Shown here: one piece after another, positions 13,740 to 26,900 of the stretch
Layout: every line of letters starts with the position of its first letter
Numbering within the stretch: position 1 is the first letter of the stretch
Source of the DNA: Moricandia arvensis
Lineage: Eukaryota; Streptophyta; Magnoliopsida; Brassicales; Brassicaceae
Length of the DNA: 64,000 nucleotides
Assembly (NCBI GenBank): GCA_905132765.1
Contig: CAJHQP010000369.1
Span: 124,001 to 188,000, forward strand
Direction of reading: 5' to 3'
The notes under the pieces: generated by a model
Databases searched by the model: none
Told to the model about the DNA's origin: nothing
What the model saw: only the letters and a program-made list of their open reading frames with translations
Position numbers and translations under genes: made by a program

Positions 13740-13941
13740 GAACATGTTTATTGCAGGGTTCTTAGGTAGAGTTCTTAACTTTTGTTAAGAGTCGATTCTT
13801 ATTTTTTAATTAAGAAAAACTAAGAACCAACTCTTAAATAAGAGTTTAAAGAGCCAATTCTTAACCGTAAAATAAAAAAATAAAAAAATAAAAAATTAAA
13901 AGTTAAGAACTCCACCTAAGAACCCGACAATGAAGATGGTC
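13740..13941. mobile_element. Tourist-like MITE, 202 bp, TTA target duplication
   Basis: Terminal inverted repeats of about 45 bases match with few differences: the left end starts GAACATGTTTATTGCAGGGT and the right end, reverse complemented, starts GACCATCTTCATTGTCGGGT; both continue into TCTTAGGT-GAGTTCTTAAC. The element is flanked by TTA on both sides (13737-13739 and 13942-13944), which is the target duplication size and sequence expected for PIF/Harbinger-type MITEs. No coding capacity. It lies between DOT3 and annexin 7. Confidence 0.75.
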
Positions 13942-14300
13942 TTAGTAGTAAATGTATACAAATCTATTAGAAACAACATATTAAAAATTACACTTAACAT
14001 AGTGCTATCTATCAAATTATGTATTTTGTATAACTCAACAGAATGATTCCTGGATTTATATTCTCTTGATACGTCAAAACAAATATACTTTATATATGTC
14101 AAAAGCAAGTAAACGTGTCTTTCACAATCTTGAATCATATGTGTTAAATTTTATTTTCAAAAATTTTTAACTTTCTAATAGTTAAACAAATTTTTCATTG
14201 AATGAGATACTCTTTACTTGTCAAAGCAAAACGTGTCAATTGCAAATCTAAATCATAAGTTTCTGACCCATTCTATGCTTAATACTACTTCACTTCAAAT

Positions 14301-14540
14301 GTATTTTATTCAACTCAATTACTATTCAACCCCATTTTCAATTATTTAAAATCTTCTTATGCCTGCCTGTTATCTTTTTTTCTTTCTCTTTTTATTAATG
14401 TACTTCAGTTGCCAAGTCATTTTATAAATTGTATTCAACTTAATTACTATTTAATCATATTTTCAATTGATTAACTTCCTTTTCTGCCAACTGTATTGAT
14501 TTTTTCTTCTTTTTATTGATTTACTTAAATTGCCAAGCTT
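14301..14540. repeat. Imperfect tandem repeat, two copies of about 120 bp
   Basis: The sequence around 14301-14422 (TTATTCAACTCAATTACTATTCAA...TTGCCAAG) recurs at about 14425-14540 (GTATTCAACTTAATTACTATTTAA...TTGCCAAG) with scattered substitutions. It lies 170-400 bases upstream of the annexin 7 start codon, in the probable promoter. Nothing else is recognisable in 13945-14300. Confidence 0.6.
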
Positions 14541-14708
14541 TTTCCAAATGAAGTTTAAATTCATAAATATAAGTAGATTTGCTTTAATTGAATTTTAAGT
14601 TCCATTTCAGTATTTAAGTAAGACATTGTGCCTCTACGGATCTACCACACCATTCAGACAGCGAAGAACAAAAACATAGAGAGAAAGACACATTCACTTG
14701 TCCAAAAA

Positions 14709-16450
14709 ATGGCGTCTCTCAAAGTTCCCGCCACTGTTCCTCTTCCAGAAGAAGACGCAGAGCAGCTCCAAAAGGCCTTTAAGGGTTTACTCTTCTCTCT
14801 TTTCATCTCATATCTAAGATTTTGTGTTATACGATTAAGATCCTTTTTGTTTGTGATTAACAATATGGTTGATCTAAGTTAAAAAAAAACAATATGGTTG
14901 GTTGATCATCATCAATAGGTTTTCTTATCTGAATAGTTCGTCTCTTTTTGTATACATCTCTGATCTACTGGTCTGTTTTATTGATCTATAAGTCCTTTGT
15001 GTAGTATTTCATACGATCAAAATCTAGTTTCATTATGTTAATACTTCTCTTGATTAAGAAATATAATTTGGTAAACATGAAATCTATTATTTTTTTGGTC
15101 TAAATCTATTATTTTATAATTACAGTTTTAACTTGACAATTTAAAAAAAAAAATTGAATATAGACAATTGTTAATATTATATAACTCTCCTAAGATTTTA
15201 AACCGGCTGCTCTATTTTCTCCCAGTGGTAGTCTCAAATAATATTGTAATCGTAATATTTCTTCAATTCCTTGAAAATTTGGTTAACATGAATTAATAAT
15301 TATGTTATGGTTGTCCAATGAAGGTTGGGGAACCGACGAGCGGAAGATCATATCAATATTGGCTCACAGAAATGCCGAACAACGCAACTTCATACGCGCA
15401 GTTTATTCTGCTAAGTACAATAAGGATCTTCTCAAGGAATTAGACAAAGAGCTATCCGGTGACTTTGAGGTTCGTTAAGGATCCAAATTCTGTATAGACT
15501 GTTTTCTTTAAGAATACTAAGATAGATCAGTAAACTTTATATGTTTTTGTTTGAAAATATCATGTACAGCGAGCTGTGATGTTGTGGACACTTGAACCAG
15601 CGGAGAGAGATGCATATTTGGCTAAGGAATCGACAAAAATGTTCACTAAAGATAATTGGGTTCTAGTTGAAATCGCGTGTACTAGATCCTCCCTTGAGTT
15701 TTTCAGGACCAAGCAAGCATACCAAGTTCGATACAAGACATCTATTGAGGAAGATGTCGCCTACCACACATCTGGAGATGTCCAAAAGGTTGTATACGTA
15801 AAATTCATGAGCATGCATTATATGGAACCATTACAAATCTTATGTTTACTAGAAGAAGACTCTTACATGAATTCCTAACAAAGTTAAAATCATATACTAT
15901 GTCATATAAGTTTGTAACGCATAGCGTTGTCTATATGCAGCTCTTGGTTCCTCTTGTGAGCACCTTTAGGTACGATGGAGATGAAGTAAACATGATGATT
16001 GCTAAGTCTGAGGCTAAGATACTTCACGAGAAGATGGAGGCGAAGGATTACAATGATGGAGATCTCATCAGAATCTTGACAACAAGGAGCAAAGCTCAAA
16101 TCAATGCAACGCTTAATCACTTTAAAAACAAATTCGGAACTTCCATTACAAAATACCTAAAAGAGGATTCGGACAATGAATATGTTCAACTACTCAAAGC
16201 CGTGATCAAATGCTTGACTTATCCAGAGAAGTACTTTGAGAAAGTTTTGCGTCAAGCTATCAATAAATTGGGTACTGACGAGTGGGCACTTACTAGAGTG
16301 GTCACTACACGAGCTGAGTTCGACATGGAAAGGATCAAAGAGGAATACTTGCGCAGGAACAGTGTCCCACTTGACCGAGCCATTGCCAAAGACACTCATG
16401 GCGACTATGAGGATATTCTTCTAGCTCTTATCGGACATGGCCATGCTTGA
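14709..16450 (+). CDS. ANN7: Annexin 7
   Basis: A calcium-dependent phospholipid-binding protein of the plant annexin family, soluble and membrane-associating. Four exons: 14709-14784, 15324-15469, 15570-15788, 15941-16450; 316 residues, the standard length. The protein begins MASLKVPATVPLPEEDAEQL and has four annexin repeats. The endonexin-type calcium motif GWGTDE is preserved in repeat 1 and LGTDEW in repeat 4, the two repeats that normally keep it in plants. It ends LIGHGHA. The closest Arabidopsis protein, by memory, is AT5G10230. A second, broken annexin follows 325 bases downstream in the same direction, which reflects an ancestral tandem pair. Introns 1-3 show no unusual content apart from two microinsertions in intron 1 (14859-14900 and 15080-15114). 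Confidence 0.95.
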
Positions 16451-16774
16451 AGTTAAAACAATATTTGCGAGAAAAATGGAGAGCAAAATCTTATTATTAT
16501 TGTGTTTAATAAAACAGTTGTGACTGGTCTTGCCTGCAAACTGGTAATGTTGAGTGATTTATGAGTGTTTTTCTAGTTTCTTTTGTTTGATTTCTACCGT
16601 TAATCTTATCATGAAACAACCTTTGAATGAGTTGTTTTTGGGTTAGAATCTCTAACCCACAGTAGACTTTTCACTCTTAAATCTTTCTCAGAACTGAATC
16701 AATTATAAACAAAGAATAGTGGATATAGCTTTGTTTGATCAATTTTTGAACATAAAAATATGGAACTTTTACAG

Positions 16775-17269
16775 CTCAGATTATTCTTCCTTGATTATCT
16801 ATGAAAACCAAATGCATGACGCTGGCTTCTTCAGAAGCTAAGACACTTCACAAGAAGATTACTGAGAAGGCTTACACTGATGAAGATCTCATCAGAATGT
16901 TGACAACAAGGAGCAAAGCTCAGATCGGAGCAACGCTCAATCACTTCAAGGACAAGTTTGGAAGTTCAATCAGCAAGTGCTTAATTTAAAGAATATTCCG
17001 AAGATGAATATGTTCAATTACTCAAAACCACGATCAAATGCTTGACATATCCAGAGAAGTACTATGAGAAGGTTCTACGTAGAGCCATGAACAAAGTGGG
17101 AGCAAACGAGTGGGCACTCACTAGAGTGGTCACTACACGAGCAGAAGTCTACATGGAGCGGATCAAAGAGGAATACTTACGTAGAAATAGTATTCCTCTT
17201 GATCGAGCCATTGCTAATGACACTTCTGGTGACTACAAGCCTATGCTTCTCGCTCATGTCCATTCTTGA
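16775..17269 (+). pseudogene. Annexin 6-like pseudogene, last exon only
   Basis: This segment is homologous to exon 4 of the preceding annexin gene, but exons 1-3 are absent: only 325 bases separate it from the ANN7 stop, with no annexin similarity seen there. It begins after a surviving acceptor (TTACAG, to 16774), quickly meets a TGA near 16796, then reads SEAKTLHKKITEKAYTDEDL in frame to a TAA at 16987-16989. A small insertion at about 16983-16989 shifts the frame; after it the reading resumes in another phase through MTYPEKYYEKVLRRAMNK to a TGA at 17267-17269. The C-terminus is also shortened (PMLLAHVHS instead of the LLALLGHxHA pattern). KITEKAYTDEDLIR matches annexin 6 better than annexin 7, so this is probably the remnant of the AT5G10220 orthologue. 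Confidence 0.88.
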
Positions 17270-17458
17270 AACAACATCATCGTGTCACTGTCTTGAAAAA
17301 ATACAACTGCGTGATTGATAAGTGTTTGTCATTATCTTTGGTAACTGATCCCTAGTTTTCTAGTTTCACTAAAACAATTCATTCAAGTCTCATGAATCAT
17401 ATAAAAACATTATTTATGGTTATAACAACTCATTCAAATTACTTTGAATTATTACAAA

Positions 17459-18034
17459 CTAGATTCCATCTAACGCACATGCGACAACAAAAGCTTCATA
17501 ATCTAAGCAACTACATGTCCTACAATCTGTACAACCGCAAAGATCTTCTTCCACTCTCGTAGTGTTCACCAACTTTGAAGCTTGGAGTTTTAAAGCTATC
17601 TTCAACATAAGAGGCTTATTACAATCTTTCATCTCACCCATCACTACAAATCTCTCTATTTCCATCCCACCTGACTCCATAACCGATCTCCAAGAAACCT
17701 CTCCTCTACCCACCAACTCCGACTTCGACCATTTACTCATAGACGATGTCCTTTTCCTTCTTCGCAGCTCGAAAACGACACTTTCTTGCTTCAGTTCCTC
17801 GACGGCAGTTTCGTCCCCTTGGCACTCCAGACCGAATGATTGGTTCCAGCTCATAACATCGTTGTCTGATCTTGAACATATCTCTGAAGTGTTCAGTTCA
17901 ATCTTACGTTTACTCCCTGCATGGAGATAGAATCTAACAAAGATAGAGCTTGGTGATGACTTGAGCTCTACGTTTCTCGCTTCCACGATTTTAACTTCAA
18001 ATTTAAGAGAACAAAGGTACTTAACGATACACAT
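17459..18034 (-). CDS. NT-type C2 domain protein
   Basis: Single-exon frame of 191 residues, starting at the ATG at 18034 (MCIVKYLCSLKFEVKIVEAR). Beta-strand patterns LKFEVKIVEARNVELKS and SIFVRFYLHAGSKRKIEL are those of an N-terminal-type C2 domain, followed by NQSFGLEC and a hydrophobic strand MLKIALKLQAS. The C-terminus is a conserved Cys-rich tail, CGCTDCRTCSCLDYEAFVVA. C2 domains bind phospholipid or mediate membrane contact; no specific role is established from sequence. It corresponds in position to AT5G10210. An in-frame TTG upstream was rejected as a start. The gene is convergent with the annexin pseudogene. Confidence 0.85.
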   Translation of the reverse strand: MCIVKYLCSLKFEVKIVEARNVELKSSPSSIFVRFYLHAGSKRKIELNTSEICSRSDNDVMSWNQSFGLECQGDETAVEELKQESVVFELRRRKRTSSMSKWSKSELVGRGEVSWRSVMESGGMEIERFVVMGEMKDCNKPLMLKIALKLQASKLVNTTRVEEDLCGCTDCRTCSCLDYEAFVVACALDGI

Positions 18035-19172
18035 TTCTTGAAACTTTCTAGGCAAATCAAGAATCTTATTTCTTCGTCGAGAGAATAATATAAGTTAGCT
18101 GATTATAGAGGAATGAAGTTGAGTGTTATGAATATGTGCATGGACCACCAAATCATCAGTATTTATATATGGAGAATGTTCGAGGAAACTCTACACTAGA
18201 ATTTCCACATTTTAATGTTAAAACTTAAAAATATTATTAATTATGTTAGTGACGGTTGTATTTAATTAGCTAAACTCTTGAGTATCACTAAGGAGCAAGG
18301 GTCGGATTAATAATCAGTGACTCTTGTTCATAGTGTTGGGAGATAATTTGATATGTCTGATCACCTCATCACCATAATAGAGACTTATCTTTATCCATAT
18401 TACCTTTCGCAGTCAGTGTCCAATAGCCGAAAGTTGTTTTGAAATAGAGTCAACACGATTAATTTAAAATAATAACAGTGTCATGCTAGAATTCATCTCA
18501 TTGCATGTGTAGAAATGAGTATAGAGTTTGACTCAATACAAGAATATGAGCCACAAGTCCCATGATCAGTTGTAGTCATACAAAGATAAGACTTTGGTTA
18601 CATGTAATAAACGTGCAAAAATACTTGAATTTTGAAATATGTTAATCATTGATAAGCACCTTTTGATAATATGAAAGGCTTTAGCAAAAAAAAAAAAAAA
18701 AAAAAAAAAAAGATAATATGAAAGGGACAGTATTCTTTAGATGCATATCCATCCCCTGTTCATATCCATTGGTGAAATCCAAAGGACAGGATTATAAACC
18801 TGATGTAGAAGATGAATAGTGCTTTGGTACATATCTTCTTTGCTCCAATCAACATTTACTTTCAGTGTCATCCACCTTGGATTGGATGCGAATATACAGT
18901 TTGAATGTTTAATGTAAATAAACTGCTTTCTTCATCAAAAACGTCTCCTAATCATTGACAAAGAAAATCAACAAATCTCCCAATAAAATCATTTTTTAGC
19001 ACAAAGAGAGAATGTAATTTATACAAATTGAAACTCACATCCTCTTGAATAATTCTTAGTTACATACACACCAAAGCAAAAATAAATAAAATCACTGGAA
19101 AAAAAAAACAAAAAACAATTTTTCTTCTTCTCAACTTCTCTCAAGGACCTTGTTGTATCCATTGGTGTTTCT
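18035..19172. other. Intergenic region
   Basis: Between the C2 gene and the 3' end of the ARM/TPR gene. Presumably the C2 promoter lies at 18035-18250. The only distinctive item is a CTTTAGC-plus-27-A insertion at 18679-18711 flanked by a 14-base direct repeat (GATAATATGAAAGG). No gene or RNA was seen. Confidence 0.5.
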
Positions 19173-21159
19173 TCACATTTCCTCTTCTGCTAGCTTTATG
19201 CTGTATCCATGTCTCATACCTGAATAAACCCATTGATGTTGGCACCACAAAAACTATTAACCAAATGGGTTATAATCATAATCATGTAACTAAACCGGCA
19301 GATAATTTACCTTTTGCAGAAGTTTTCTCAGTTTTATCACTAGATTTATCCCGGTTCTTCCACTTCTCTCCATGCCCTTCATGTTCTTCTTCCTCCTCCT
19401 CATCATCAACTCCCATATGATCCCTTCCATCATCTCCAATATCGCTCTCACTCGCAGTTTCCCACTCCGAATCATCGGTTTCATTGCCATACACTTCCCT
19501 CTCTTCCCCTTTCCTATGCACACCTCCATGCTTCAATGCAGCTTCTTTAAACAACCAAGCAGCTCTCATCTGCTTCTTCACCAACCTCTCTGCGTAATCA
19601 GGAACCTTGTTCTGTCTCATGGAGAGATCCGGATCATTCGACTGAGAACATTCGTTGATGAACAGAATGGCATCTAACAGACTCTCTTTAGCTAATCCTA
19701 ACATATCATAAGCCTGAGCTCTTCTCCAAAGACTCTTGGCATGTCTGTTTACAGGGTTGTGCAAGCAAAGCGCACGTGTTGCGTCGCTTATAGCAACCAA
19801 AGGCTGTTGAAGCAGGAGATGACACTGAGCTCGGTTGCTGTATAACACAACTCTCTCCTTCTTTGACCTCATTGGACATAAAGACAATGCTTCAGAGTAC
19901 TTCTCTGCTGCACCTGCAATGTCTCCTGATGAAAAGAGAGAGTTTCCTTCTAGTTTGACCACTAAAGCTGCTGCTTGCTTGATGTGAAGATCCTCTTTAG
20001 GCATACTCTTCTCCCACTTGAGTCTTTGCCGTGAGTTCACCGTCTCTTCTATCAACTCCCTTGAACGGTTACTCATGGTGTTACATTCTTGAAGAACACT
20101 TACAATGGAATCTCCAAGCTTCTTGTGGTCTCCTAAGTTTGTGATCTCAGCAAGATCAACAAGCGTTGGTACCGCTTTGTCAATCACTTTGTGAGAGGTA
20201 TTCGGATCTTGAAGCAACCAAAGAAGACACTCAATCGCCATATACTGCCAATCATCAGAAGAGCGAGCGATATTACACAAAGCCTCCATCATTCCCGAAC
20301 ACGCAGAGACAGGTCCACGACCGAGTTTATGCTGACAGATTGTCCTAAGCAAACCAATACCAGCTGGAGAGTTCTCATTCACAAGCCCTCCCCACATAAC
20401 AGGAAGACTCACCAGAAACTCAGGCTTGCACAAAGTGGGAAGAAACTCAGGTTTAAAGGCGAAACAGTTGATGAGCTGAAGAGACCAGCACTGCAACTGG
20501 CTAGCCCATTCCTCAGCTTTTCTTGACTCCATCTCAACACCTCCCATGCCACGTGTCAGCAAATCGCAATGGTAACTCAACCTTCGATCCGGATACTGAT
20601 AAAAATGAGAATAAACTATCTCCAACGAGCTCATCCCCAACTGTATAGCGAGTTCAAGAATCTCTCCGTGGTTTGCAACAGCAGGGAACGTGCTAGGGTA
20701 CGTAGCTAAATGCCCTAAAGCACGAACCGCAACTCTCTGCTCAACCCAAGTAAGCCTACCTCTTAAAAGCTCAACGAGTGGTGGAATCACTCCAGCTTCC
20801 ACAGCTCTCTCCGCAAACTCCTCCATGTTCATAGTGTAGGAACCGATGATGTGAGCTGCGTAGTAAGGAATGTATATGTTCTGGTCATGAGATAGCCAAC
20901 GCCGGTTTTTAAGTCCTTTCCATATCAAAGCGGACATACACTCGAAGATCCCGAGGTCTATGAACTCGGGGTCGTTAGGGTGTGCCATAGCTGTGTTCCA
21001 GAGACCACTGATGGGAAGAACTTGACCATCATCGTCTTGAGAAGGGAGGTCACGAAAGAACTTGAGGATGCAGGATCTTCGTTTGCTGGGGTTACCTTCT
21101 TTCATTACACAGAAGAAACATCCTGGATAAGGACACTCTTGTGAAGAAGCTTTGTCCAT
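19173..21159 (-). CDS. ARM-repeat/TPR superfamily protein
   Basis: Two exons, 19311-21159 and 19173-19219, giving 631 residues. The last exon encodes MRHGYSIKLAEEEM and was found by following the donor GTAAAT at 19310 to an acceptor at 19220. The N-terminus has a Cys-rich motif (CPYPGCFFCVMKEGNPSKR). Residues about 60-370 are helical ARM-like repeats (VIPPLVELLRGRLTWVEQR; AVRALGHLATYP). Residues about 395-500 form TPR-like helices (KLEGNSLFSSGDIAGAAEKY; VLYSNRAQCHLLLQQPLVAI). The tail has a strongly acidic run (DDEEEEEEHEG). It is the counterpart of AT5G10200. Function is not established; the TPR and ARM arrays suggest a protein-binding scaffold. Confidence 0.9.
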
Positions 21160-23908
21160 AGGTTGTTTCTGCTTGATGTTGCTACAAATTAATCTACAAT
21201 AAAAAAAACAAAGAATGCATATCAGTAGCTGAATAATCTACTGCAGTAGTGAATAAATTATTTAAATTATTAAAAAAAAATCTATGATGCCAAGTCAAAT
21301 CATGAAAACGAAAGGTGATAATGGATCTTACACGAGAAAACGAGTGGTCCAAGAAAATTCAAAAAAAGCCTGAGAGGGGAACAAGGAGACAGCTAAAATC
21401 AATAGAGAAAAGACAAGACTGCTCTGAGTTAAATTAGATCTATCTCTGGAGACAAGACATATACTGTATCAAACACTAGCTGTTAGATCTAAGTTCTTAA
21501 ACTCAGCTAAGCTATGTATACGAAGGCAAACCCAGAAAGGACTATGTGAACAAATTTACATGGAAAGCATGAAGCTTTCGAGATACCCATTAGAAAAAAA
21601 AAGATAAAGTTTTTCTCTTTTGCTGAATTTTGACTGAGAAAAGGCTATAAGAGGAAGAAGATACCTAGAGTTGAGAGATTGGCAAAGTAAACCTAGAAAG
21701 AAAGAAGAAGCATTTAGGTTGAAGATTCTAGTTTCTCTTTTTCGATCCGACACTGGAAGTGAAAAACAGCTCAAGAGAAGAGATGGATCTTCTCTTGTCT
21801 GGAAAAAAAGTTTGGGATAGAAAGAAGAGTAAAGTGATTTATGGGAACCCTATTATCGAAATAACTCCAACTTTACTCACGCTCCCTGTCTCTGCTTCTG
21901 TCGGATCCGGTTTACGTCCGGTTCAGTATCACTAGTCTATTGTTTTTTTACCAAATTAATTCAATCAAATATTTGCTTTATTTTCAAAAGTGATTTGCAA
22001 ATTAATAAGAATCTAATATCATTTTGATTAATGATTATGATATCTTATATACCGTTGTATTGCACTTACGTGCTTTTATCCTACAAAAAATAATAATAAT
22101 CAACATCTGTTAACCTGAATAGTAAACCAACATCTGTTAACCAGCATAGTAACCATTTATCTAATTATGAGTCAATTTTCCTATACTTAACTCGCAAAGC
22201 CCAATAGAATGTAAAATATCAATTGCTCTTATGGTAAGCGTTGAGTTACAATGTGTTAGTGTCAATTTGCCCAATTGCTCGCATCCCTCTAATCCATTAA
22301 AAGGTTTGACGGAATGATATGGGCTTCAAAGCCCACAACACTCATGAACCAAGTACCAAAACTATTATTAACTTTTTCATTTTTAGGGTTTTAGTCAGAA
22401 CTTGTTGATTTACAAAACTATATAAATTAATAAAGTTATAATTTTGATATTTTATTAATTTTAAAAATATATTAATAAATATAAAAAAAAAATTTATATT
22501 TAAAATTATATTTTATGCATAAATATAAAATATTTGATTTTAAATGTATAATGAAAAACTAACATTAATGTATTTATAAATATTAAAAATAAATAAAAAA
22601 TAAACTATGAAATATATTAATTATACTTATATAAATATTAATTATTAATTAATGTTTATATGGAGACTATATATTTATAAAAAAAAATTTATTATCTTAT
22701 TTATCAAATTATATCATACTTTATATTAATCTAGAAATTAATAAAATTTATTAATTTAAAATAATTATTCATTTATAGAGAGTATATACTATGAAGTCAA
22801 ATTAATCTCGCTTATCTTTACGAAACAATAGTTGTATCTATGCATCATAACCTACACATAAGAATCTCTACAAAAGAGTAGGTTTTTAGACATAATTTCG
22901 TTTAATTCCTTGTTGGTTTCGGCTTAGATCTCGGTCTAAATAGTTTATATGATTGAATCATAATAAATAATTGGTTCGGGTCAAGTAGTGTGGTAATCAA
23001 TCCGCTCTGTATTTTTTTCGAAACCCACCGGATCAATCTGAGTTTACCGGGGGAAAAGAGTTGGATATTACGCACCTTAAAGTGTTTACTAATGGTTTTT
23101 GTTTAGGAGAATTGTTAATTGGTTATTCGAATCATATAGTTAACACTTTTTACTTGTTTTATATAGAAAGGAGCGGGGAAACATAGACCTCAGCGAATCA
23201 GCTTTATTTTCAAGCTTAATCAGATTCGGTGAACCTAGACGCATATAGTTGAAGCCGTGAGGAAATCAGGAGAAGATCGTGAGCAAAACAGTAGTCTCCA
23301 TTAACTCCAATAATTGAAACTCAAAAGGTGGATTAAACTATTTTTCTATTGGGAAACATCATTAATCCTCCCAATTATTCAGCCTCTATCTATTGAATAT
23401 TCCAAATGACATCAATAGTTATACCCCTATAAAGTCCTTCCACTAAACTTAATTGATTCACCATATTAAGTACTTTTGCATCGTAATGAGATACATTGAA
23501 CTTAGACCCATGTGTTTCTCTCCAAATCAGTTTCTACTTTATAGATTTTATACGCAGTTTCGTTGAAAGTTTAGTGACGAATCACTACTATATCACATTT
23601 AACATGTTAACTCAATATTTATCCAACGTACATATATGTATTTATTTATACATTGTTTCAAAAAAAAAGGAGTTACACACATATTCAAAAGAAAAGAATA
23701 TAGTTTACACACCATTGTCATCGTCACATTACAGACTGCATGACTTTATTTAAACACGATCGAGCTTACCTACCAAGGCACTCTACATATCACACATTCG
23801 TACTTAATTAATAATTATACATCATCATGCACATGTCGAATTTAAATTACTAAAACACACGTGCAATAATCCGTAAAACAAGCATGTTGATTATATATAT
23901 TTTGTTCC
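21160..23908. other. A/T-rich intergenic region
   Basis: The 5' UTR and promoter of the ARM/TPR gene are expected near 21160-21850. 22420-22790 is extremely A/T-rich (long runs of only A and T). No coding potential, RNA gene or well-bounded transposon could be supported. Arabidopsis has an MFS transporter gene (AT5G10190) in this position; I saw no trace of one. Confidence 0.5.
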
Positions 23909-26900
23909 TCAAACTTTTAACCCAAAGCAAGCATCGAGAGCCTCTCCGATTGTCAAATAGACTTTGCCGCCTATTTTGTTGACGAACTTTGCTTGATTAA
24001 GCTTGTGGATCACATGCCATTTAGGGTTAACGATCACGAGCTGCAAATCAAATATTCAAAATGATATTTATTCTATGGTTATATTATTTAGGGAGTGGAG
24101 GACTATTATATCTTTGTACGAATGTAATTGGGTTGACATACCTCAACGCCCTTTAGGGTAAGACTGTTATGGAGCTCCACCAAGGCTGTAATTCCCGATG
24201 TATCAACGTTCATTAAATCTATCAAGAAAAAATGAGAAAATTAGTTAAAACAAAGCAAAAAAAAATGAATTTATATTCCTTTTTACCTATGATTGTTTCA
24301 ACTTTATATAAAAACAATACCTTGAGACTAAGTTAGTAAAAGAAGTGAGTTGGTCTATGATCATTTTCAAAAAGATAATGTAAGCTATATTGTATACAGT
24401 TTTGCATTATTAGTTGTATGCCACTTACTTGACATATCAAGGACTACAAAAAGGATCTTTCTCTCATCGTTGCTCTTTGTGTCTCCATCTTCTTCTTCCT
24501 CGTTGATATATCTCATTATCCTATAAGCAAAGCGTAGATGCTAAATATATGTACTCAAGAAAATTATAAATTTGTAATTAGTCGATATGGGCTCAACCCA
24601 TGTACGTATATATATTAATACCTTTCCTGGATGAAACTAGCATTAGCAAAGCACAACAATGCAGACTTGACACGACAAACCAACACTCCTGGAGTCTTAA
24701 CCGACATAGGATATTGATCAGTATCTGCAAAAATGTCGGTTCCTGGCATTCTTCCGAGTGTTTCAATCCCTGGTCGAATCGATATGAATATGATCTTGGC
24801 AAACGAAATAACCACCTACAATCACACAATCAATATTAAACTCTTTATAATATATATCATCAAAGATAATGTTAATTATGATCATATTTGTATATAGTTT
24901 GCTTTACACTATGTTTTTATCCATACCGCAACGAGGAGTCCGATCTCAACAGAGCCGAACAAAACGCCAAAGAAAGCTCCAATGAGAGCAAGAAAGTCCA
25001 GTTTATCAATTTTCCAAATGTGAATAGCTTCATTAATGTCGATTAATCCCGGAAGTGCTGAAAGGATTATGGAGGCGAGGATAGCGATAGGAGTATAGTA
25101 GAGAAGCCTCGTTAAGCACTCGAGTGCCACAAACACTGTAACCGCCATTACAATGTTCGACATCGCCGTCTCACACCCGGCAGCGAAGTTCACCGCCGTC
25201 CGAGAGAAAGAACCTACAGTATAATTAGTCGTTAAAATTCTGTTACGTATACGAAAAACGTTCAACTTGAATATACAAATCTTTAATATGACGATTTTGC
25301 AAAATTTAGGTCGCCAGAACACATTATTTACATATATAATTACATTTACATGTATTTATGTTTATATATAATTAAAAACTGTTATAGCTATTAATCAAAA
25401 TAAATTCTAAATGTGGTGATCATTTACCTTTTGAAATTATTTTCTTATTGTTATTTAGTAGTATATTTATTAGTTATTACCATATTCTAATCAACTTATT
25501 AAAAATATAAATTAACATTAAATGTCTATATCCATATCACAATTAACTTCAAGTCATGTCATCATTGAGTCATCATTTTTCTTTCAAAATTAATGTGACG
25601 ATGACACATAGCAAATTACTTATCAAATAATATCTAGGGAATATTAAGATCTAACTAGAAAGTTTACAAAATACTCCCTATGTTTCAATAAAATAGATTT
25701 TTGAGTGTTGTCATAGATATTTCGAAAACATATTAAATCACTATAATAAATGTATAATTTTTTTAATTTTTAATTTTTAATAATTTTTAATCAATATTAA
25801 CTCAATAAAGTTAAATAATTTTTTTGAAATTTATAATATTTTCATAGAAAACACAAAAAATAAATTGTGAAACAAATATTTTTTTTTTAAAAAGTCTATT
25901 TTAATGGAAGGGATGGAGTAATATGTAAGCAAAATGAATGTTATGAATATTGCGCATCACAATCCACCCAAAAAGTTGACCACATGTTATGTCAATCGCA
26001 TATGTAATAGGATAGTACTATATCTCTCTATATTATATATGAAGAAATAGTTAGTTAAATTACCAGTAGAAACATAACAAGATGTGAAGGAACCAATAAC
26101 ATTCATAAATCCAATGGCAACCATTTCTCTGTTTCCATCGAGTCTATACCCTTTAATTCCGGCGAACGACCTTCCCACCGCAATGGCCTCCTGATAAAAA
26201 ATGAATGGATCAAACATTAATTAATTAATCAAAATTTTAATAAAAATAAGTAATTGCTACTCAATAGTGACTTACGGTTAAAGCAACAACGGCAACGATT
26301 AATCCGATTTTAGCAATATGTCCAAGGTGAGGAGTATTAAACTCAAGATCGCTAATTGAGATGGGATTAAGACCTCCTTTGATGTGCCTCACCGTCTTCA
26401 CGCCATGCTCATCGGCTTTAGTGAGAAACACCATTAACGTTGACACTACGACGGAGATCAACGGAGCTACCGCCGGTAGCCAAAACAGTTTTTTGTTCCT
26501 CTTCCCCTGATATACAATTGTTCTATTGTTAATTCATTTTATTACCACTTTTAGTAACCCTACTAACCCATTTTTAGAATTCTCCGAATGTATTTTTTTC
26601 TTATTAAAGAAAGCTAACCAATATTTAATCTAGACTGTTTTACATGTGTGCTTTTTCAAAGAACCCAAATTTAAAATTTTATAAGATAATAGACGCAAAA
26701 GTGTAGTGAAAGAATAACAAAAAATTGTTATATGGTAGACTCAGATATTTCACGATAGTATATGTCATTAAATTTATTGCTAATTGGCATGAAACAAAAG
26801 CACGTGAAAGAGTCAGATTGAATCGATCCAAAAATAAAATTTAGTGCGAGATTTATCAACCAAATTATAAGCACAATTTTACTTACGATGAAGCGAGTGA

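Noticed and set aside
20166..20526. Plus-strand open frames inside 19.3-20.5 kb
   Set aside because: They are antisense to the long ARM/TPR coding exon and show no family features.
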